DNA from: Klebsiella variicola
Lineage (GTDB): Bacteria; Pseudomonadota; Gammaproteobacteria; Enterobacterales; Enterobacteriaceae
DNA length: 64,000 nt
Assembly: GCF_000828055.2 (NCBI RefSeq)
Contig: NZ_CP010523.2
Span: 2,852,001 to 2,916,000, forward strand
Direction of reading: 5' to 3'
In this document: piece by piece, positions 8,420 to 17,937 of the stretch
How positions within the stretch are numbered: the stretch's first letter is position 1
Layout: every line of letters starts with the position of its first letter
Translations under genes and position numbers: made by a program
Notes under the pieces: model-generated
What the model was told of the DNA's origin: nothing
Seen by the model: only the letters and a program-made list of their open reading frames with translations
Databases searched by the model: none

Positions 8420-10075
8420 ATGAATGCTGAACAAACGACGGCGCGGGTCTGGAACCGTCGCCGGACGGAAAAACAGCGGCGGCTGGCCGAAGCGAAGATC
8501 GCCGGCAAAGTCATCCCCACTGACCAGCTGGTCAGCGTACTGGAAAATCTGCTCGCCCCGGGCGATCGGGTGGTGCTGGAAGGCAACAACCAGAAACAGG
8601 CTGATTTCCTCTCCCGCATGCTCGCCGAGGTCAATCCGCAAAAAATTCACGACCTGCATATGATTATGCCCAGCGTCGGGCGCAGCGAGCATCTGGACCT
8701 GTTTGAAAAAGGCATTGCCCGTAAACTGGATTTCTCTTTCTCCGGCACCCAGAGCCTGCGCATTTCGCAGCTGCTGGAAGATGGCCTGCTCGAAATCGGC
8801 GCCATCCACACCTATATCGAACTCTACTCCCGCCTGTACGTTGATCTGTCGCCAAACGTCGCGCTGATCGCGGGCTATAAAGCCGACCGCAAAGGCAACC
8901 TGTACACCGGGCCAAGTACTGAAGATACCCCGGCGCTGGTCGAAGCCGCCGCCTTCCACGATGGCATTGTGATAGCCCAGGTCAACGAACTGGTGGACGA
9001 CGAATGCGATCTGCCGCGCGTGGATATTCCCGGCTCGTGGATTGATTACGTGGTGGTCGCCGACAAACCGTTCTTCATTGAACCGCTGTTCACCCGCGAC
9101 CCGCGCCTGATTAAGCAAGAACACATTCTGATGGCGATGATGGCGATCAAAGGCATCTACGCGGAGCATCAGGTGCAGTCGCTTAACCACGGTATCGGCT
9201 TTAATACCGCTGCTATTGAACTGCTGCTGCCCACCTACGGCGAACAGCTCGGCCTGAAAGGCAAAATCTGTAAACACTGGACGCTGAATCCGCATCCGAC
9301 CTTAATCCCGGCCATCGAGAGCGGCTGGGTGGAGAGCGTGCACTGTTTCGGCGGCGAACTGGGGATGGAAGAGTACATCCGCGCCCGCCCGGATATCTTC
9401 TTTACCGGCCCGGATGGCTCAATGCGCTCTAACCGCGCCTTCTGCCAGCTGGCAGGTCAGTACGCGGTAGATATGTTTATCGGTTCGACCCTGCAGGTTG
9501 ATGGCCTGGCTAACTCCTCCACCGTCACCCGCGGCCGCCTATCCGGCTTCGGCGGCGCGCCGAACATGGGCCACGACCCGCACGGTCGCCGCCACGCCAC
9601 CCCGGCCTGGCTCAATATGATCACTGAACCAGACCCGATGCAGCGTGGGAAAAAACTGGTGGTGCAGATGGTCGAAACCTTCCAGGCCGGCGTGAAACCG
9701 ACCTTCGTTGAAACCCTCGACGCGGTTGAGGTGGCGAAAACCTCCGGCATGCCGCTGGCGCCGGTGATGATTTATGGCGATGACGTGACTCACGTGCTGA
9801 CCGAAGAAGGTATCGCTTACCTGTACCGCGCGGAGAGCCTTGAAGAGCGCCGGGCGATGGTCGCCGCGGTGGCCGGGATCACCGATATTGGCCTCGGGGT
9901 GGACGCCAAACGCGTCGCCGCCCTGCGCCAGAGCGGCAAAGTGGTCTACCCGGAAGATATCGGCATTCGCCGTAGCGATGCCACCCGCTCGCTACTGGCG
10001 GCCGGCAGCGTCGCCGACCTGGTGGAGTGGTCCGACGGACTGTACAACCCACCGGCAAAATTCCGGAGCTGGTAA
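8420..10075 (+). CDS. mdcA: Malonate decarboxylase alpha subunit (acetyl-S-ACP:malonate ACP transferase)
   Basis: First gene of the biotin-independent malonate decarboxylase operon, 551 aa. It transfers the acyl-carrier protein between acetyl and malonyl thioesters, giving malonyl-S-ACP and acetate. It has the CoA-transferase-like fold of the family, with GRLSGFGGAPNMGHDPHGRRH near residues 373-395. The start at 8420 follows an optimal AGGAGG; 26 in-frame codons upstream are not part of the protein. The stop overlaps the mdcB start (TAATG). Confidence 0.95.
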   Translation: MNAEQTTARVWNRRRTEKQRRLAEAKIAGKVIPTDQLVSVLENLLAPGDRVVLEGNNQKQADFLSRMLAEVNPQKIHDLHMIMPSVGRSEHLDLFEKGIARKLDFSFSGTQSLRISQLLEDGLLEIGAIHTYIELYSRLYVDLSPNVALIAGYKADRKGNLYTGPSTEDTPALVEAAAFHDGIVIAQVNELVDDECDLPRVDIPGSWIDYVVVADKPFFIEPLFTRDPRLIKQEHILMAMMAIKGIYAEHQVQSLNHGIGFNTAAIELLLPTYGEQLGLKGKICKHWTLNPHPTLIPAIESGWVESVHCFGGELGMEEYIRARPDIFFTGPDGSMRSNRAFCQLAGQYAVDMFIGSTLQVDGLANSSTVTRGRLSGFGGAPNMGHDPHGRRHATPAWLNMITEPDPMQRGKKLVVQMVETFQAGVKPTFVETLDAVEVAKTSGMPLAPVMIYGDDVTHVLTEEGIAYLYRAESLEERRAMVAAVAGITDIGLGVDAKRVAALRQSGKVVYPEDIGIRRSDATRSLLAAGSVADLVEWSDGLYNPPAKFRSW

Positions 10076-10917
10076 TGAAAAATCTCTCCCCCCTGCACGC
10101 AGAAAGCCGCGTCAGCTGGCTGGCGCATACCGCCAGCGCGTGTCTGATTGACGAAGCCCGTCTGAGTCCGAAACCGGGCCTGGTCGATAGTCGCGGCAAC
10201 GGCGCGCATCAGGATCTCAATCTGGACCTGATGGAACGCTCCGCCCGCAGTCTGCAGCCGACCTTTCACGCGCTGGCGCAGCAAAGCTGGCAGCGTCCGG
10301 CGGATATCGCCCTGCGCGAAACCGTCGGCCGCCTCGGTCGCGAAGGTGAAGCGCAGATGATGATGGCGACGGGTGGAGTTAACACCCACCGCGGCGCTAT
10401 CTGGGCGCTGGGCCTGCTGGTCAGCGCGGTGGCGATGTTGGGTGGAGAGGGTCAATCACAGGCGATCGCCGCCGCCGCCGCCACCCTCGCCCGCCTGCCT
10501 GACGGCTTCGCGCCGAAAAGCTTTAGTAAGGGGCTGCGCGCCAGCCGCCGCTGGCAGGTGCCGGGCGCACGCGAGGAAGCGCAGCGCGGATTTCCGCATG
10601 TTACCACCCTGGCGCTGCCGCAACTGCGGCAGAGCCGGGCGCGAGGCGCCAGCGAGCCGCAGGCGCGCCTTGATGCGCTGATGGCCATCATGACCTCGCT
10701 GAGCGATACCTGTGTGCTGTCGCGCGCCGGCATGAACGGCCTGCACGCCATGCAGCAAGGCGCTCGCGAGGTTCTGGCGGCGGGCGGTTGCGCCAGCGTC
10801 GCCGGTCGCGCCGCGCTGGCGCGCCTTGATGCGCAGATGCTGGCGCACAACGCCTCGCCGGGTGGCGCGGCCGATCTCCTTGCCGCCACCCTGTTTCTCG
10901 ACCGGGTTGCCGGCTAA
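10075..10917 (+). CDS. mdcB: Triphosphoribosyl-dephospho-CoA synthase
   Basis: CitG/MdcB family, 280 aa. It condenses ATP and dephospho-CoA to 2'-(5''-triphosphoribosyl)-3'-dephospho-CoA, the prosthetic-group precursor for the malonate decarboxylase carrier protein MdcC. The family signatures LSPKPGLVDSRGNGAHQDLN and TGGVNTHRGAIWALG are intact. It starts within the TAATG junction with mdcA, so it is translationally coupled. Confidence 0.94.
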   Translation: MKNLSPLHAESRVSWLAHTASACLIDEARLSPKPGLVDSRGNGAHQDLNLDLMERSARSLQPTFHALAQQSWQRPADIALRETVGRLGREGEAQMMMATGGVNTHRGAIWALGLLVSAVAMLGGEGQSQAIAAAAATLARLPDGFAPKSFSKGLRASRRWQVPGAREEAQRGFPHVTTLALPQLRQSRARGASEPQARLDALMAIMTSLSDTCVLSRAGMNGLHAMQQGAREVLAAGGCASVAGRAALARLDAQMLAHNASPGGAADLLAATLFLDRVAG

Positions 10918-10934
10918 CGCATTCAGAGGATGTT

Positions 10935-11234
10935 ATGGAACAGATTACATTGTCATTTCCTGCCAACCGCGCCCTCAGCGGCAAAGCATTGGCAGGGGTC
11001 GTAGGTTCAGGCGATATGGAAGTGCTTTATACCGCCGCACAGAGCGCCACGCTCAACGTACAGATCACTACCTCCGTGGATAACAGCCAGGCGCGCTGGC
11101 AGGCGCTGTTCGACAGGCTGAACCTGATCAACGGTCTGCCCGCCGGGCAGTTGATTATCCACGACTTCGGCGCCACGCCGGGCGTCGCTCGTATTCGTAT
11201 TGAACAAGTCTTTGAGGAGGCCGCTCATGCGTAA
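10935..11234 (+). CDS. mdcC: Malonate decarboxylase acyl carrier protein (delta subunit)
   Basis: The 99-aa carrier subunit. Ser25 in the sequence VVGSGDME is the residue that receives the phosphoribosyl-dephospho-CoA group in the K. pneumoniae enzyme. MdcB makes the prosthetic group and MdcG attaches it. GAGG precedes the ATG. The last codons overlap the start of mdcD by 8 bp. Confidence 0.94.
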   Translation: MEQITLSFPANRALSGKALAGVVGSGDMEVLYTAAQSATLNVQITTSVDNSQARWQALFDRLNLINGLPAGQLIIHDFGATPGVARIRIEQVFEEAAHA

Positions 11235-12060
11235 CGATCGCAGCTTTATCGAACTGCGCGCTCGCGAACACGCCCACGCCCTGCTGGACGACGGCAGCTA
11301 TCGCGAACTGCTGGATCCGTTTGAAGGCATTATGTCGCCGTGGCTCGGCGCGCAGGGCATCGTCCCGCAGTCCGACGACGGTATGGTGGTCGCCAAAGGC
11401 ACGATCAACGGCCAACCTGCGGTGGTGATTGCCATCGAAGGCACCTTCCAGGGCGGCAGTATGGGCGAAGTCTCCGGCGCCAAAATGGCCGCCGCACTGG
11501 AGCTGGCGGCGGAAGATAACCGCAACGGTATCCCGACCCAGGCGGTACTGTGCCTCGAAACCGGCGGCGTACGTCTGCAGGAGGCCAACCTCGGTCTGGC
11601 CGCCATCGCCGATATTCATGCCGCGATTGTCGACCTGCGCCGCTACACCCCGGTGGTCGGCATTATTACCGGTACCGTCGGCTGCTTCGGCGGCATGTCC
11701 ATCGCCGCGGCGCTGTGCAGCTACCTTATCGTCACCCGTGAAGCCCGTCTCGGCCTCAACGGCCCGCAGGTTATCGAGCAGGAAGCCGGCATTGAAGAGT
11801 ACGACTCCCGCAACCGGCCGTTTATCTGGAGCATGACCGGGGGTGAAATTCGCGCCGCCAGCGGACTGGTCGACGCGCTGGTTAACGATGGCGTTAACGC
11901 CGTTAAAACCGCAATGAACGAGGCGATCGCCAAAGGCGTACCGGCCCAGCACCGTAGCGACAACTATGACGATTATCTGCGTCGCTTGAGCCAGTTCGAT
12001 ACCCGCCAGCAGGCGGATACCGCGCAGATTAAACAGCTTTTTGCCCGGGAGGATAAATAA
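11227..12060 (+). CDS. mdcD: Malonyl-S-ACP decarboxylase beta subunit
   Basis: Crotonase/carboxyltransferase-fold subunit, 277 aa, which with MdcE decarboxylates malonyl-S-ACP to acetyl-S-ACP. It carries glycine-rich oxyanion-hole regions (IEGTFQGGSMGEVSGAKM, GTVGCFGGMSIA). The start at 11227 lies inside the end of mdcC after GAGGAGG. The stop overlaps mdcE (TAATG). The subunit arrangement resembles acetyl-CoA carboxylase beta/alpha. Confidence 0.94.
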   Translation: MRNDRSFIELRAREHAHALLDDGSYRELLDPFEGIMSPWLGAQGIVPQSDDGMVVAKGTINGQPAVVIAIEGTFQGGSMGEVSGAKMAAALELAAEDNRNGIPTQAVLCLETGGVRLQEANLGLAAIADIHAAIVDLRRYTPVVGIITGTVGCFGGMSIAAALCSYLIVTREARLGLNGPQVIEQEAGIEEYDSRNRPFIWSMTGGEIRAASGLVDALVNDGVNAVKTAMNEAIAKGVPAQHRSDNYDDYLRRLSQFDTRQQADTAQIKQLFAREDK

Positions 12061-12860
12061 TGAGTCAGTTCCCAAACCGCGCCGCGCTGTGGCTGAATAA
12101 ACTGGCGCCCGACGCGCCGCTGATGAGTGGTCTGTGCCCTTCGGTGCAGGTCGCAGATGGCCAGATTGATGGTGAAAGCGTCCGCTTTATCGCCGTGGTG
12201 CCTGACGCCAACAACCACTACCCGCGCGCCGCCGGCGGCGAAGTCGGCTTGCTGGAAGGCTGGACGCTGGCGAAAGTGGTCAACGAAACCATCGCCGCTG
12301 ACGCCGACCAGCCTGTGAAACGGCCGATCGTCGCGGTAATTGATGTCCCGAGCCAGGCCTATGGCCGCCGCGAAGAAGCTTTCGGCATCCATCAGGCGCT
12401 GGCCGGGGCGGCAGGCGCCTACGCCAAAGCCCGTCTTGCCGGCCACCCGGTGATTGGCCTGATTGTCGGAAAAGCGATGTCCGGGGCGTTTCTGGCCCAC
12501 GGCTACCAGGCCAACCGCCTGATCGCCTTTAACGATAGCGGTGTGCTGGTCCACGCGATGGGTAAAGAATCGGCAGCGCGCATTACGCTGCGTACCGTGG
12601 AGGCGCTGGAGAAACTGGCGGCGACAATCCCGCCGATGGCCTACGACGTCAGCAACTATGCGACGCTCGGCCTGCTCTCCGCCCTTCTGGATATTAATAA
12701 TCCGGATGCGCCAGACGAAGGCGATCTGTCGCTGGTCAGCCGTACCCTGCGCGACGCCATCGCTGACGCGCGCAAAGATACCTCGCTGAAGTGCCGCCTG
12801 GGCGCGGAAAACCGCCGTAGCTCACAATTGGTTCGCGATCGCATGCGCGCCAGCTGGTAA
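12060..12860 (+). CDS. mdcE: Malonyl-S-ACP decarboxylase gamma subunit
   Basis: Second carboxyltransferase-fold subunit of the decarboxylase, 266 aa, forming the active site with MdcD. The motif GLIVGKAMSGAFLAHGYQA is the oxyanion-hole segment. It is translationally coupled to mdcD (1-nt overlap). A large hairpin follows before mdcF and may uncouple expression of the catalytic and accessory parts of the operon. Confidence 0.94.
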   Translation: MSQFPNRAALWLNKLAPDAPLMSGLCPSVQVADGQIDGESVRFIAVVPDANNHYPRAAGGEVGLLEGWTLAKVVNETIAADADQPVKRPIVAVIDVPSQAYGRREEAFGIHQALAGAAGAYAKARLAGHPVIGLIVGKAMSGAFLAHGYQANRLIAFNDSGVLVHAMGKESAARITLRTVEALEKLAATIPPMAYDVSNYATLGLLSALLDINNPDAPDEGDLSLVSRTLRDAIADARKDTSLKCRLGAENRRSSQLVRDRMRASW

Positions 12861-12898
12861 GACGTTCGTACGTAAGTAGTAGAAGAAAACCTGCCGGA

Positions 12899-12947
12899 AG
12901 CTGTCCCCCGGAGCGCGGAATACACGCTCCGGGAAGGGACGGCTTTT
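12899..12947 (+). terminator. Large intra-operon hairpin between mdcE and mdcF
   Basis: Nested arms AGC, GTCCC and CCGGAGCG pair with CGCTCCGG, GGGAC and GCT, followed by TTTTAGAAAA. It lies in the 136-nt gap between mdcE and mdcF. It could be a partial terminator or an mRNA-stabilising structure that lowers transporter and accessory-gene levels relative to the enzyme subunits. Confidence 0.6.
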
Positions 12948-12996
12948 AGAAAAAATAACAATCGCGCCAGTACTCTATTTTATTTACAGGTGATTT

Positions 12997-13956
12997 ATGA
13001 CTTATGTGATTATTCATGCTCTTGCCCCGATTTTCGTCATTATGCTGCTGGGCTTCTGGGCCGGTAAGGCCGGGATGGTAGATAATAAAAATGTCTCCCT
13101 GCTCAATATCTTTGTAATGGATTTTGCCTTACCCGCCACGCTGTTTAGCGCCACGGTACAAACGCCGTGGGCCGGTATCGTCGCCCAGTCGCCGCTGGTG
13201 CTGGTGCTGACCGGCGCGATGTGGATCACCTATGCCGCGATCTACTTCCTCGCCACCAGCGTGTTCAAACGCACGCCGCAGGATGCCGCGGTGCTGACCC
13301 TCACCGTCGCCCTGCCAAACTATGCCGCGTTGGGTCTGCCGATCCTCGGCAGCGTGCTGGGTGAAGGCGCGTCAACCTCGCTGTCGGTGGCGGTCTCTAT
13401 CGCCTGCGGCTCGGTACTGATGACCCCGTTCTGCCTGCTGATTCTGGAACGTGAAAAAGCCCGCGCCGCAGGTGAAAACAGCGGTTCTACGTTGGCGATG
13501 TTGCCGGTGCTGATGTGGCGTTCGGTGAAAAAACCGATCGTCTGGGGCCCACTGCTTGGGGTGGTGCTTTCCGCGATCGGCATAAAAATGCCGGAAATGC
13601 TGCTGGCCTCCATTAAACCGCTGGGCCTGGCCGCCACCGCCGCCGCGCTGTTCCTCACCGGGGTGATCCTGTCGGCACGTAAACTGCAGCTCAATGCGCT
13701 GATCGCCACTTCCACCATCGTGAAACTGCTGGTGCAGCCGTTTATTGCCTGGGGTCTGGTGATGCTGCTGGGTCTGCACGGCTCTATCGCCATTACCGCG
13801 ATCCTGATGATTGCCCTGGCCGCCGGCTTCTTCGGCGTGGTCTTCGGCAACCGCTTCGGCGTCCAGTCTCCTGATGCTGAAGCCGTGCTGCTGTTAAGCT
13901 CGGTTCTGTGTATCCTGTCGCTACCGCTGTTTATCTCTTTGACTTCAGGACTGTAA
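12997..13956 (+). CDS. mdcF: Malonate transporter MdcF (auxin efflux carrier family)
   Basis: Integral membrane protein of 319 aa with about ten hydrophobic helices, of the AEC (auxin efflux carrier) family. It lies within the malonate operon and is named MdcF in K. pneumoniae, where it is thought to import malonate. CAGGTGATTT precedes the ATG. mdcG follows after three bases. The transport role is inferred from context and family. Confidence 0.9.
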   Translation: MTYVIIHALAPIFVIMLLGFWAGKAGMVDNKNVSLLNIFVMDFALPATLFSATVQTPWAGIVAQSPLVLVLTGAMWITYAAIYFLATSVFKRTPQDAAVLTLTVALPNYAALGLPILGSVLGEGASTSLSVAVSIACGSVLMTPFCLLILEREKARAAGENSGSTLAMLPVLMWRSVKKPIVWGPLLGVVLSAIGIKMPEMLLASIKPLGLAATAAALFLTGVILSARKLQLNALIATSTIVKLLVQPFIAWGLVMLLGLHGSIAITAILMIALAAGFFGVVFGNRFGVQSPDAEAVLLLSSVLCILSLPLFISLTSGL

Positions 13957-13959
13957 ACC

Positions 13960-14577
13960 ATGTCATCAACGCCGCGTCCCCACGATTTACTCTGGTTAAA
14001 CCACGCCAGCGCCCTGGAGGCTATTGCCGAGCCGTGGGTGGCTCAGCAGTGGCGAGCCGCGCTGCCGGTGGTGGTGAGACGCGACGTTGATAACCAGGCC
14101 CGCATCCCGGTGGGGGTGCGGGGCATGAAGCGCGAGCAGCGCGCCGCCGGCTGGGTCCAGGCGCACAATATCGTGCGCTGCGTTACGCCGGAAATGCTGG
14201 TGGAGCGCGAGCGTCTGCTGGGCTCCCCTTTTGTTTCACAGCCGCCGGTTCAGGCGGCTATCGCCCTTACCTTACACCCCTGGTCCTGGCGCTGGGGCGT
14301 CACCGGCAGCACCGGCTATGCGCTGGCCACTGAGATCCCGGTACTCCATGCGGCAAGCGATCTGGATCTGCTGATCCGCGCGCCGCAGCCGCTGGATCGC
14401 GAGGCGCTGCGCGAGTGGCTGGCCCGTGTGGCCCAACTGCCGTGCCGCGCCGATACCCAGGTAGAAACGCCCTACGGCGCCTTCGCCCTTAATGAGTGGC
14501 TGCGCGATGGCCGTGCGCTGCTGAAAACATCCCATGGCGCACGCTTAACCGCGACGCCGTGGCACAGGGAGGAATGA
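13960..14577 (+). CDS. mdcG: Phosphoribosyl-dephospho-CoA transferase
   Basis: Holo-ACP synthase of malonate decarboxylase, 205 aa. It attaches the prosthetic group made by MdcB to Ser25 of MdcC. The motif GSTGYALATE and the aspartate cluster SDLDLLIRAP are typical of the nucleotidyltransferase-like family. The stop overlaps the start region of mdcH (ATGATGA). Confidence 0.92.
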   Translation: MSSTPRPHDLLWLNHASALEAIAEPWVAQQWRAALPVVVRRDVDNQARIPVGVRGMKREQRAAGWVQAHNIVRCVTPEMLVERERLLGSPFVSQPPVQAAIALTLHPWSWRWGVTGSTGYALATEIPVLHAASDLDLLIRAPQPLDREALREWLARVAQLPCRADTQVETPYGAFALNEWLRDGRALLKTSHGARLTATPWHREE

Positions 14578-15479
14578 TGAAGATTTTATTTACTTTTCCC
14601 GGTCAGGGCGGCCAGCGCCCCGGCATGCTGGCGGCCCTCCCCGATCGCGAGGCTATCTTCACCCAGGCGCGCGCCGTGCTGGGGGATGAAGTCGCTACTC
14701 TCGATAGCGCCGACGCGCTAAAACACACCCGTGCGGTACAGCTCTGTCTGCTGATCGCCGGGGTCGCCTGGGCGCGCGAGCTACAGCGCCAGGGCGTGGA
14801 TCCGCAGATGGTCAGCGGCCTCTCTATCGGCGCGTTTCCGGCCGCGGTGATTGCCGGCGCGCTCGATTTCGCCAGCGCGTTGCGGCTGGTGGCGCTGCGC
14901 GGCGATTTAATGGAGCAGGCTTATCCCGAAGGTTACGGGCTGACGGCGATTATGGGGCTGACCCGCCCGCGGGTTGAGGCGCTGATGCAGGGCCACGAGG
15001 TTTATCTCGCCAACCTCAACGCCGAAACGCAGATCGTGATCGCCGGGCGCGATGAGGCCATGGCCGAGGTGGCGCAGCTGGCGCTGCGGGCTGGCGCCAG
15101 TAAAGCCCAGCGGCTGGCGGTCAGCGTACCCTCGCACTGCGCACTGCTGGATAAACCCGCCGCAGCGCTGGCAAAAGCCTTTGCCGACGTCACCTTAACG
15201 CGCCCTCAGCGCGCCTATTTAAGCGGCTCGACGGCGCGCGTGCTGTGGGATCCACAGCGGATCGCTGACGATCTGGCGATGAACATGGCGCGCACCGTGC
15301 ACTGGCAGGAGGCGATGATCGCCGCCGATGAACGCGACGCCAGGCTGGCAATCGAGATGCCGCCCGGCGGGGTGCTCACCTGCCTGACCCGCCAGGCGGG
15401 CTGGCGCGGCGAGACCATTTCGCTGGAGCGCAGCGGCGTAGATGTCGCCCGCCATCTGGCGCAGCGGCTTAGCGATTAA
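14577..15479 (+). CDS. mdcH: Malonyl-CoA:ACP transacylase
   Basis: FabD-like acyltransferase, 300 aa. It primes the carrier protein by moving malonyl from malonyl-CoA. The nucleophile elbow GLSIGAF, the FPGQGG N-terminal motif and the His in VPSHCALL are present. Two adjacent ATGs (14574 and 14577) are possible starts; the second gives better spacing from AGGGAGGA. It ends the operon and overlaps convergent mdcR by 11 bp. Confidence 0.93.
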   Translation: MKILFTFPGQGGQRPGMLAALPDREAIFTQARAVLGDEVATLDSADALKHTRAVQLCLLIAGVAWARELQRQGVDPQMVSGLSIGAFPAAVIAGALDFASALRLVALRGDLMEQAYPEGYGLTAIMGLTRPRVEALMQGHEVYLANLNAETQIVIAGRDEAMAEVAQLALRAGASKAQRLAVSVPSHCALLDKPAAALAKAFADVTLTRPQRAYLSGSTARVLWDPQRIADDLAMNMARTVHWQEAMIAADERDARLAIEMPPGGVLTCLTRQAGWRGETISLERSGVDVARHLAQRLSD

Positions 15480-16395
15480 TACTGCGGGCGTACATCCGCC
15501 CTTCCGCCGCCAGCGCCAGCAGGTCGGCATCGCGCTCGCGATGGTGCGAATAGACGATAGAGATCAGCTGGCGCATCTGATAGGGTTCCGCCAGCTTTAA
15601 CAGCTGCACATCGTTTTCATAGACTTTCTTCATGCGTCCCGGCAGCAGCGCGAAGCCGACGCCTGCCTGCACCAGACTTATCATCGAAAAGATATCATTC
15701 ACCCGGGTCACAATTTCCGGCTCAAAACCGGCCACCTGAAAGGCCTCCTGAAACCCGGCATAAGTCGCAAACCCTTCCGCCAGCGAAACAAACTTACGAT
15801 CGGCATAATCGCGCAGGTCAGCGAGCTGAGTGGTATTCAGCTGTTCCGTCGCCGGCGCGGCGAGGAAGATATCATCTTCAAACAGCGGCACCACGTCGAA
15901 GGCCGAATGATTGTACTCGCCTTCATTGGTGGCGATTAAGATAGCATCCAGCGCATCGTCCTCCAGCATATCCAGCAGCATCTGGTTAGAGCCCATGGTC
16001 AGATCCAGCTCCAGCTCCGGGCGACGCAGCTTCATCCCCATAATGATGCGCGGAACGGTTTCCAGGGTCAGCGAATAGAGGGTACCGATGCGCAACCGTC
16101 CCTGACCGACGCCGGCGACTTTACGCGTCGCCTCAAGCCCACGGCTCATCAGACTCATCACATCCTGGCAGTATTCAAGCAGCGTCCACGCCGCCTGCAG
16201 CGGCAGCAGGTTGCGCCCTTTGTGGATAAACAGCGGGCAGCCGACCCCCTCTTCGAGCGTATGCAGCGCGCGGTGCACGCTAACGCTGCTGAGCTTCATG
16301 GCTTCGGCGGTTCTGGCGATATTGCCCTTCGCCATAAACATCATAAAGACCGATAGCTTGCGGAAGGTGATCTCCTGGTTGATATCGTCTTTCAT
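15469..16395 (-). CDS. mdcR: LysR-type regulator of the malonate operon
   Basis: LysR-family regulator of 308 aa: N-terminal winged helix-turn-helix (about 10-70; AMKLSSVSVHRALHTLEE) and a C-terminal effector domain. Its position at the end of the mdc genes matches K. pneumoniae mdcR, the malonate-responsive activator. The start at 16395 follows GGAAGGGCT; an upstream in-frame ATG (16452) lacks such a site. It is convergent with mdcH, so any activation acts at the distant mdcA promoter. Confidence 0.92.
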   Translation of the reverse strand: MKDDINQEITFRKLSVFMMFMAKGNIARTAEAMKLSSVSVHRALHTLEEGVGCPLFIHKGRNLLPLQAAWTLLEYCQDVMSLMSRGLEATRKVAGVGQGRLRIGTLYSLTLETVPRIIMGMKLRRPELELDLTMGSNQMLLDMLEDDALDAILIATNEGEYNHSAFDVVPLFEDDIFLAAPATEQLNTTQLADLRDYADRKFVSLAEGFATYAGFQEAFQVAGFEPEIVTRVNDIFSMISLVQAGVGFALLPGRMKKVYENDVQLLKLAEPYQMRQLISIVYSHHRERDADLLALAAEGRMYARSINR

Positions 16396-16565
16396 AGCCC
16401 TTCCACACTCCTGGTTATCGTTTTTCTGTAGTAATTCAAGGCAGTATAACAATAACCCTCACGTCCGTTTTGACCGCAATCGCTAATTATCGTCAATATC
16501 CCCCGCGTAGTCGGTTCGCTTACTCGCCAGCCGGGAAATCGACTTGTCTCTATGAGCTCAATTCA

Positions 16566-17750
16566 TTAATCAACGCGCCGATGGAGCCACGCCAAAAGCA
16601 GGCTGGCGAGCGTAAAAGCGGCCATGATCCACGCCATCGTCCACGGCGTACCGTCGTGGAGCCATGCCAGCAACAGCGAAGAGATAATGCCGCTGCCATA
16701 CTGCAGCGAGCCGATCAGCGCCGAAGCGGAACCGGCATATTCACCGGCCTCATCCAGCGCCGCGGCGGTTGAGGTGGCGGCAATCACCCCATTCATTGAG
16801 AAGAACAGGAAAATACTCACCACAATCAGCGCCACGCCGCCGATATGCAGACGCACGCCGGCTGCCAGCACGACGACGGCAATCGCCGATACCGCCAGCG
16901 CCGCCTTCAACAGCGAACCTAACGCATGGCGCTGCACCAGACGACGATTGACCACGCTCATCAGCATAACCCCAACGATATTGACCGCGAACAACCAGCC
17001 GTAGTGCTGCGGCGCAATGCCGTAATAGCGAATATAGACATCCGGCGAACCGGTGATAAAAGCGTAAGCCGCGACGTAAAAGAAAGTCAGACTGAGGGTA
17101 TAACGCATAAACGTCCGGTTTTTTACCAACGCGGCGTAATTGCGAAACGCGCTAAGCGGCGATCCTTTCTGCCGACGCTCTGGCGGCAGAGTTTCCGGCA
17201 GCCAGCACAAGGCGATAAACATCAGAGCGCCAATCACCACCAGCAGCCAGAAAATAGTGTGCCAGCTGGTGAATTTAATCATCTGCCCGCCGATCAGCGG
17301 CCCGGCAATCGGCGCAATCGCCATCACGATAGTCAGCGTCGAGAGCATCTGCGCGGCGCGAGTACGAGCAAACAGATCGCGAACCATCGCCCGCGCCAGC
17401 ATCGGCCCAGTGCAGGCGCCAAGCGCCTGAAACACGCGCCAGAAAACAATCTGATCGATGGTGGTCGACAGCGCGCAGCCGGCGGAGCCGATAATAAATA
17501 GCACCATGCCGATGAACAGCGGCGTGCGACGCCCCAGCCGGTCGCTTATTGGCCCCCACACCAGTTGCGCCAGTGCAAAGCCAATCAGAAATCCGGTGAT
17601 CGTCAGTTCGGCATCGCCGTGCAGTTGCGCGGCCATCATCGGCATGGCCGGCAGATAGATATCGGTGGAGAGCGAAGTAAAGGCCATCAGGCCGCTTAAA
17701 ATCAAAATAAAAAGCGCCCCGCTGGTGGCGCGCTGATGCGATGAAGTCAT
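16566..17750 (-). CDS. Bcr/CflA-type MFS drug exporter
   Basis: Major facilitator of 394 aa with 12 predicted helices. The loop 2-3 motif GPISDRLGRRTPL and the start STDIYLPAMPMM are typical of the Bcr/CflA subfamily of 12-helix drug:proton antiporters (bicyclomycin, chloramphenicol and others). It lies upstream of mdcR on the same strand, 170 bp away, so it probably has its own promoter. Actual substrates cannot be read from the sequence. Confidence 0.85.
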   Translation of the reverse strand: MTSSHQRATSGALFILILSGLMAFTSLSTDIYLPAMPMMAAQLHGDAELTITGFLIGFALAQLVWGPISDRLGRRTPLFIGMVLFIIGSAGCALSTTIDQIVFWRVFQALGACTGPMLARAMVRDLFARTRAAQMLSTLTIVMAIAPIAGPLIGGQMIKFTSWHTIFWLLVVIGALMFIALCWLPETLPPERRQKGSPLSAFRNYAALVKNRTFMRYTLSLTFFYVAAYAFITGSPDVYIRYYGIAPQHYGWLFAVNIVGVMLMSVVNRRLVQRHALGSLLKAALAVSAIAVVVLAAGVRLHIGGVALIVVSIFLFFSMNGVIAATSTAAALDEAGEYAGSASALIGSLQYGSGIISSLLLAWLHDGTPWTMAWIMAAFTLASLLLAWLHRRVD

Positions 17751-17888
17751 TATGGTATCCGTTAAGGAGAGGAAAGCGGTGAAGTGCCTGGCTATTTTAG
17801 CCGGTTTCGGGGCAACGGATAATCCCCGGAAATCATAACAGGGTGATGAGCATCATTCATAAATAGCGGCAGGGAAAAGTGGATGGAA

Positions 17889-17920
17889 AAAAGGGAAGAC
17901 CGTGGTCTTCCCTTTTGTTC
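17889..17920 (-). terminator. Bidirectional terminator after mqo
   Basis: A long stem (AAAAGGGAAGAC / GTCTTCCCTTTT, loop CGTG) has T-runs on both strands. It lies about 18 bp beyond the mqo stop on the minus strand. Confidence 0.85.
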
Positions 17921-17937
17921 ACTGCACGAATGTGCTT

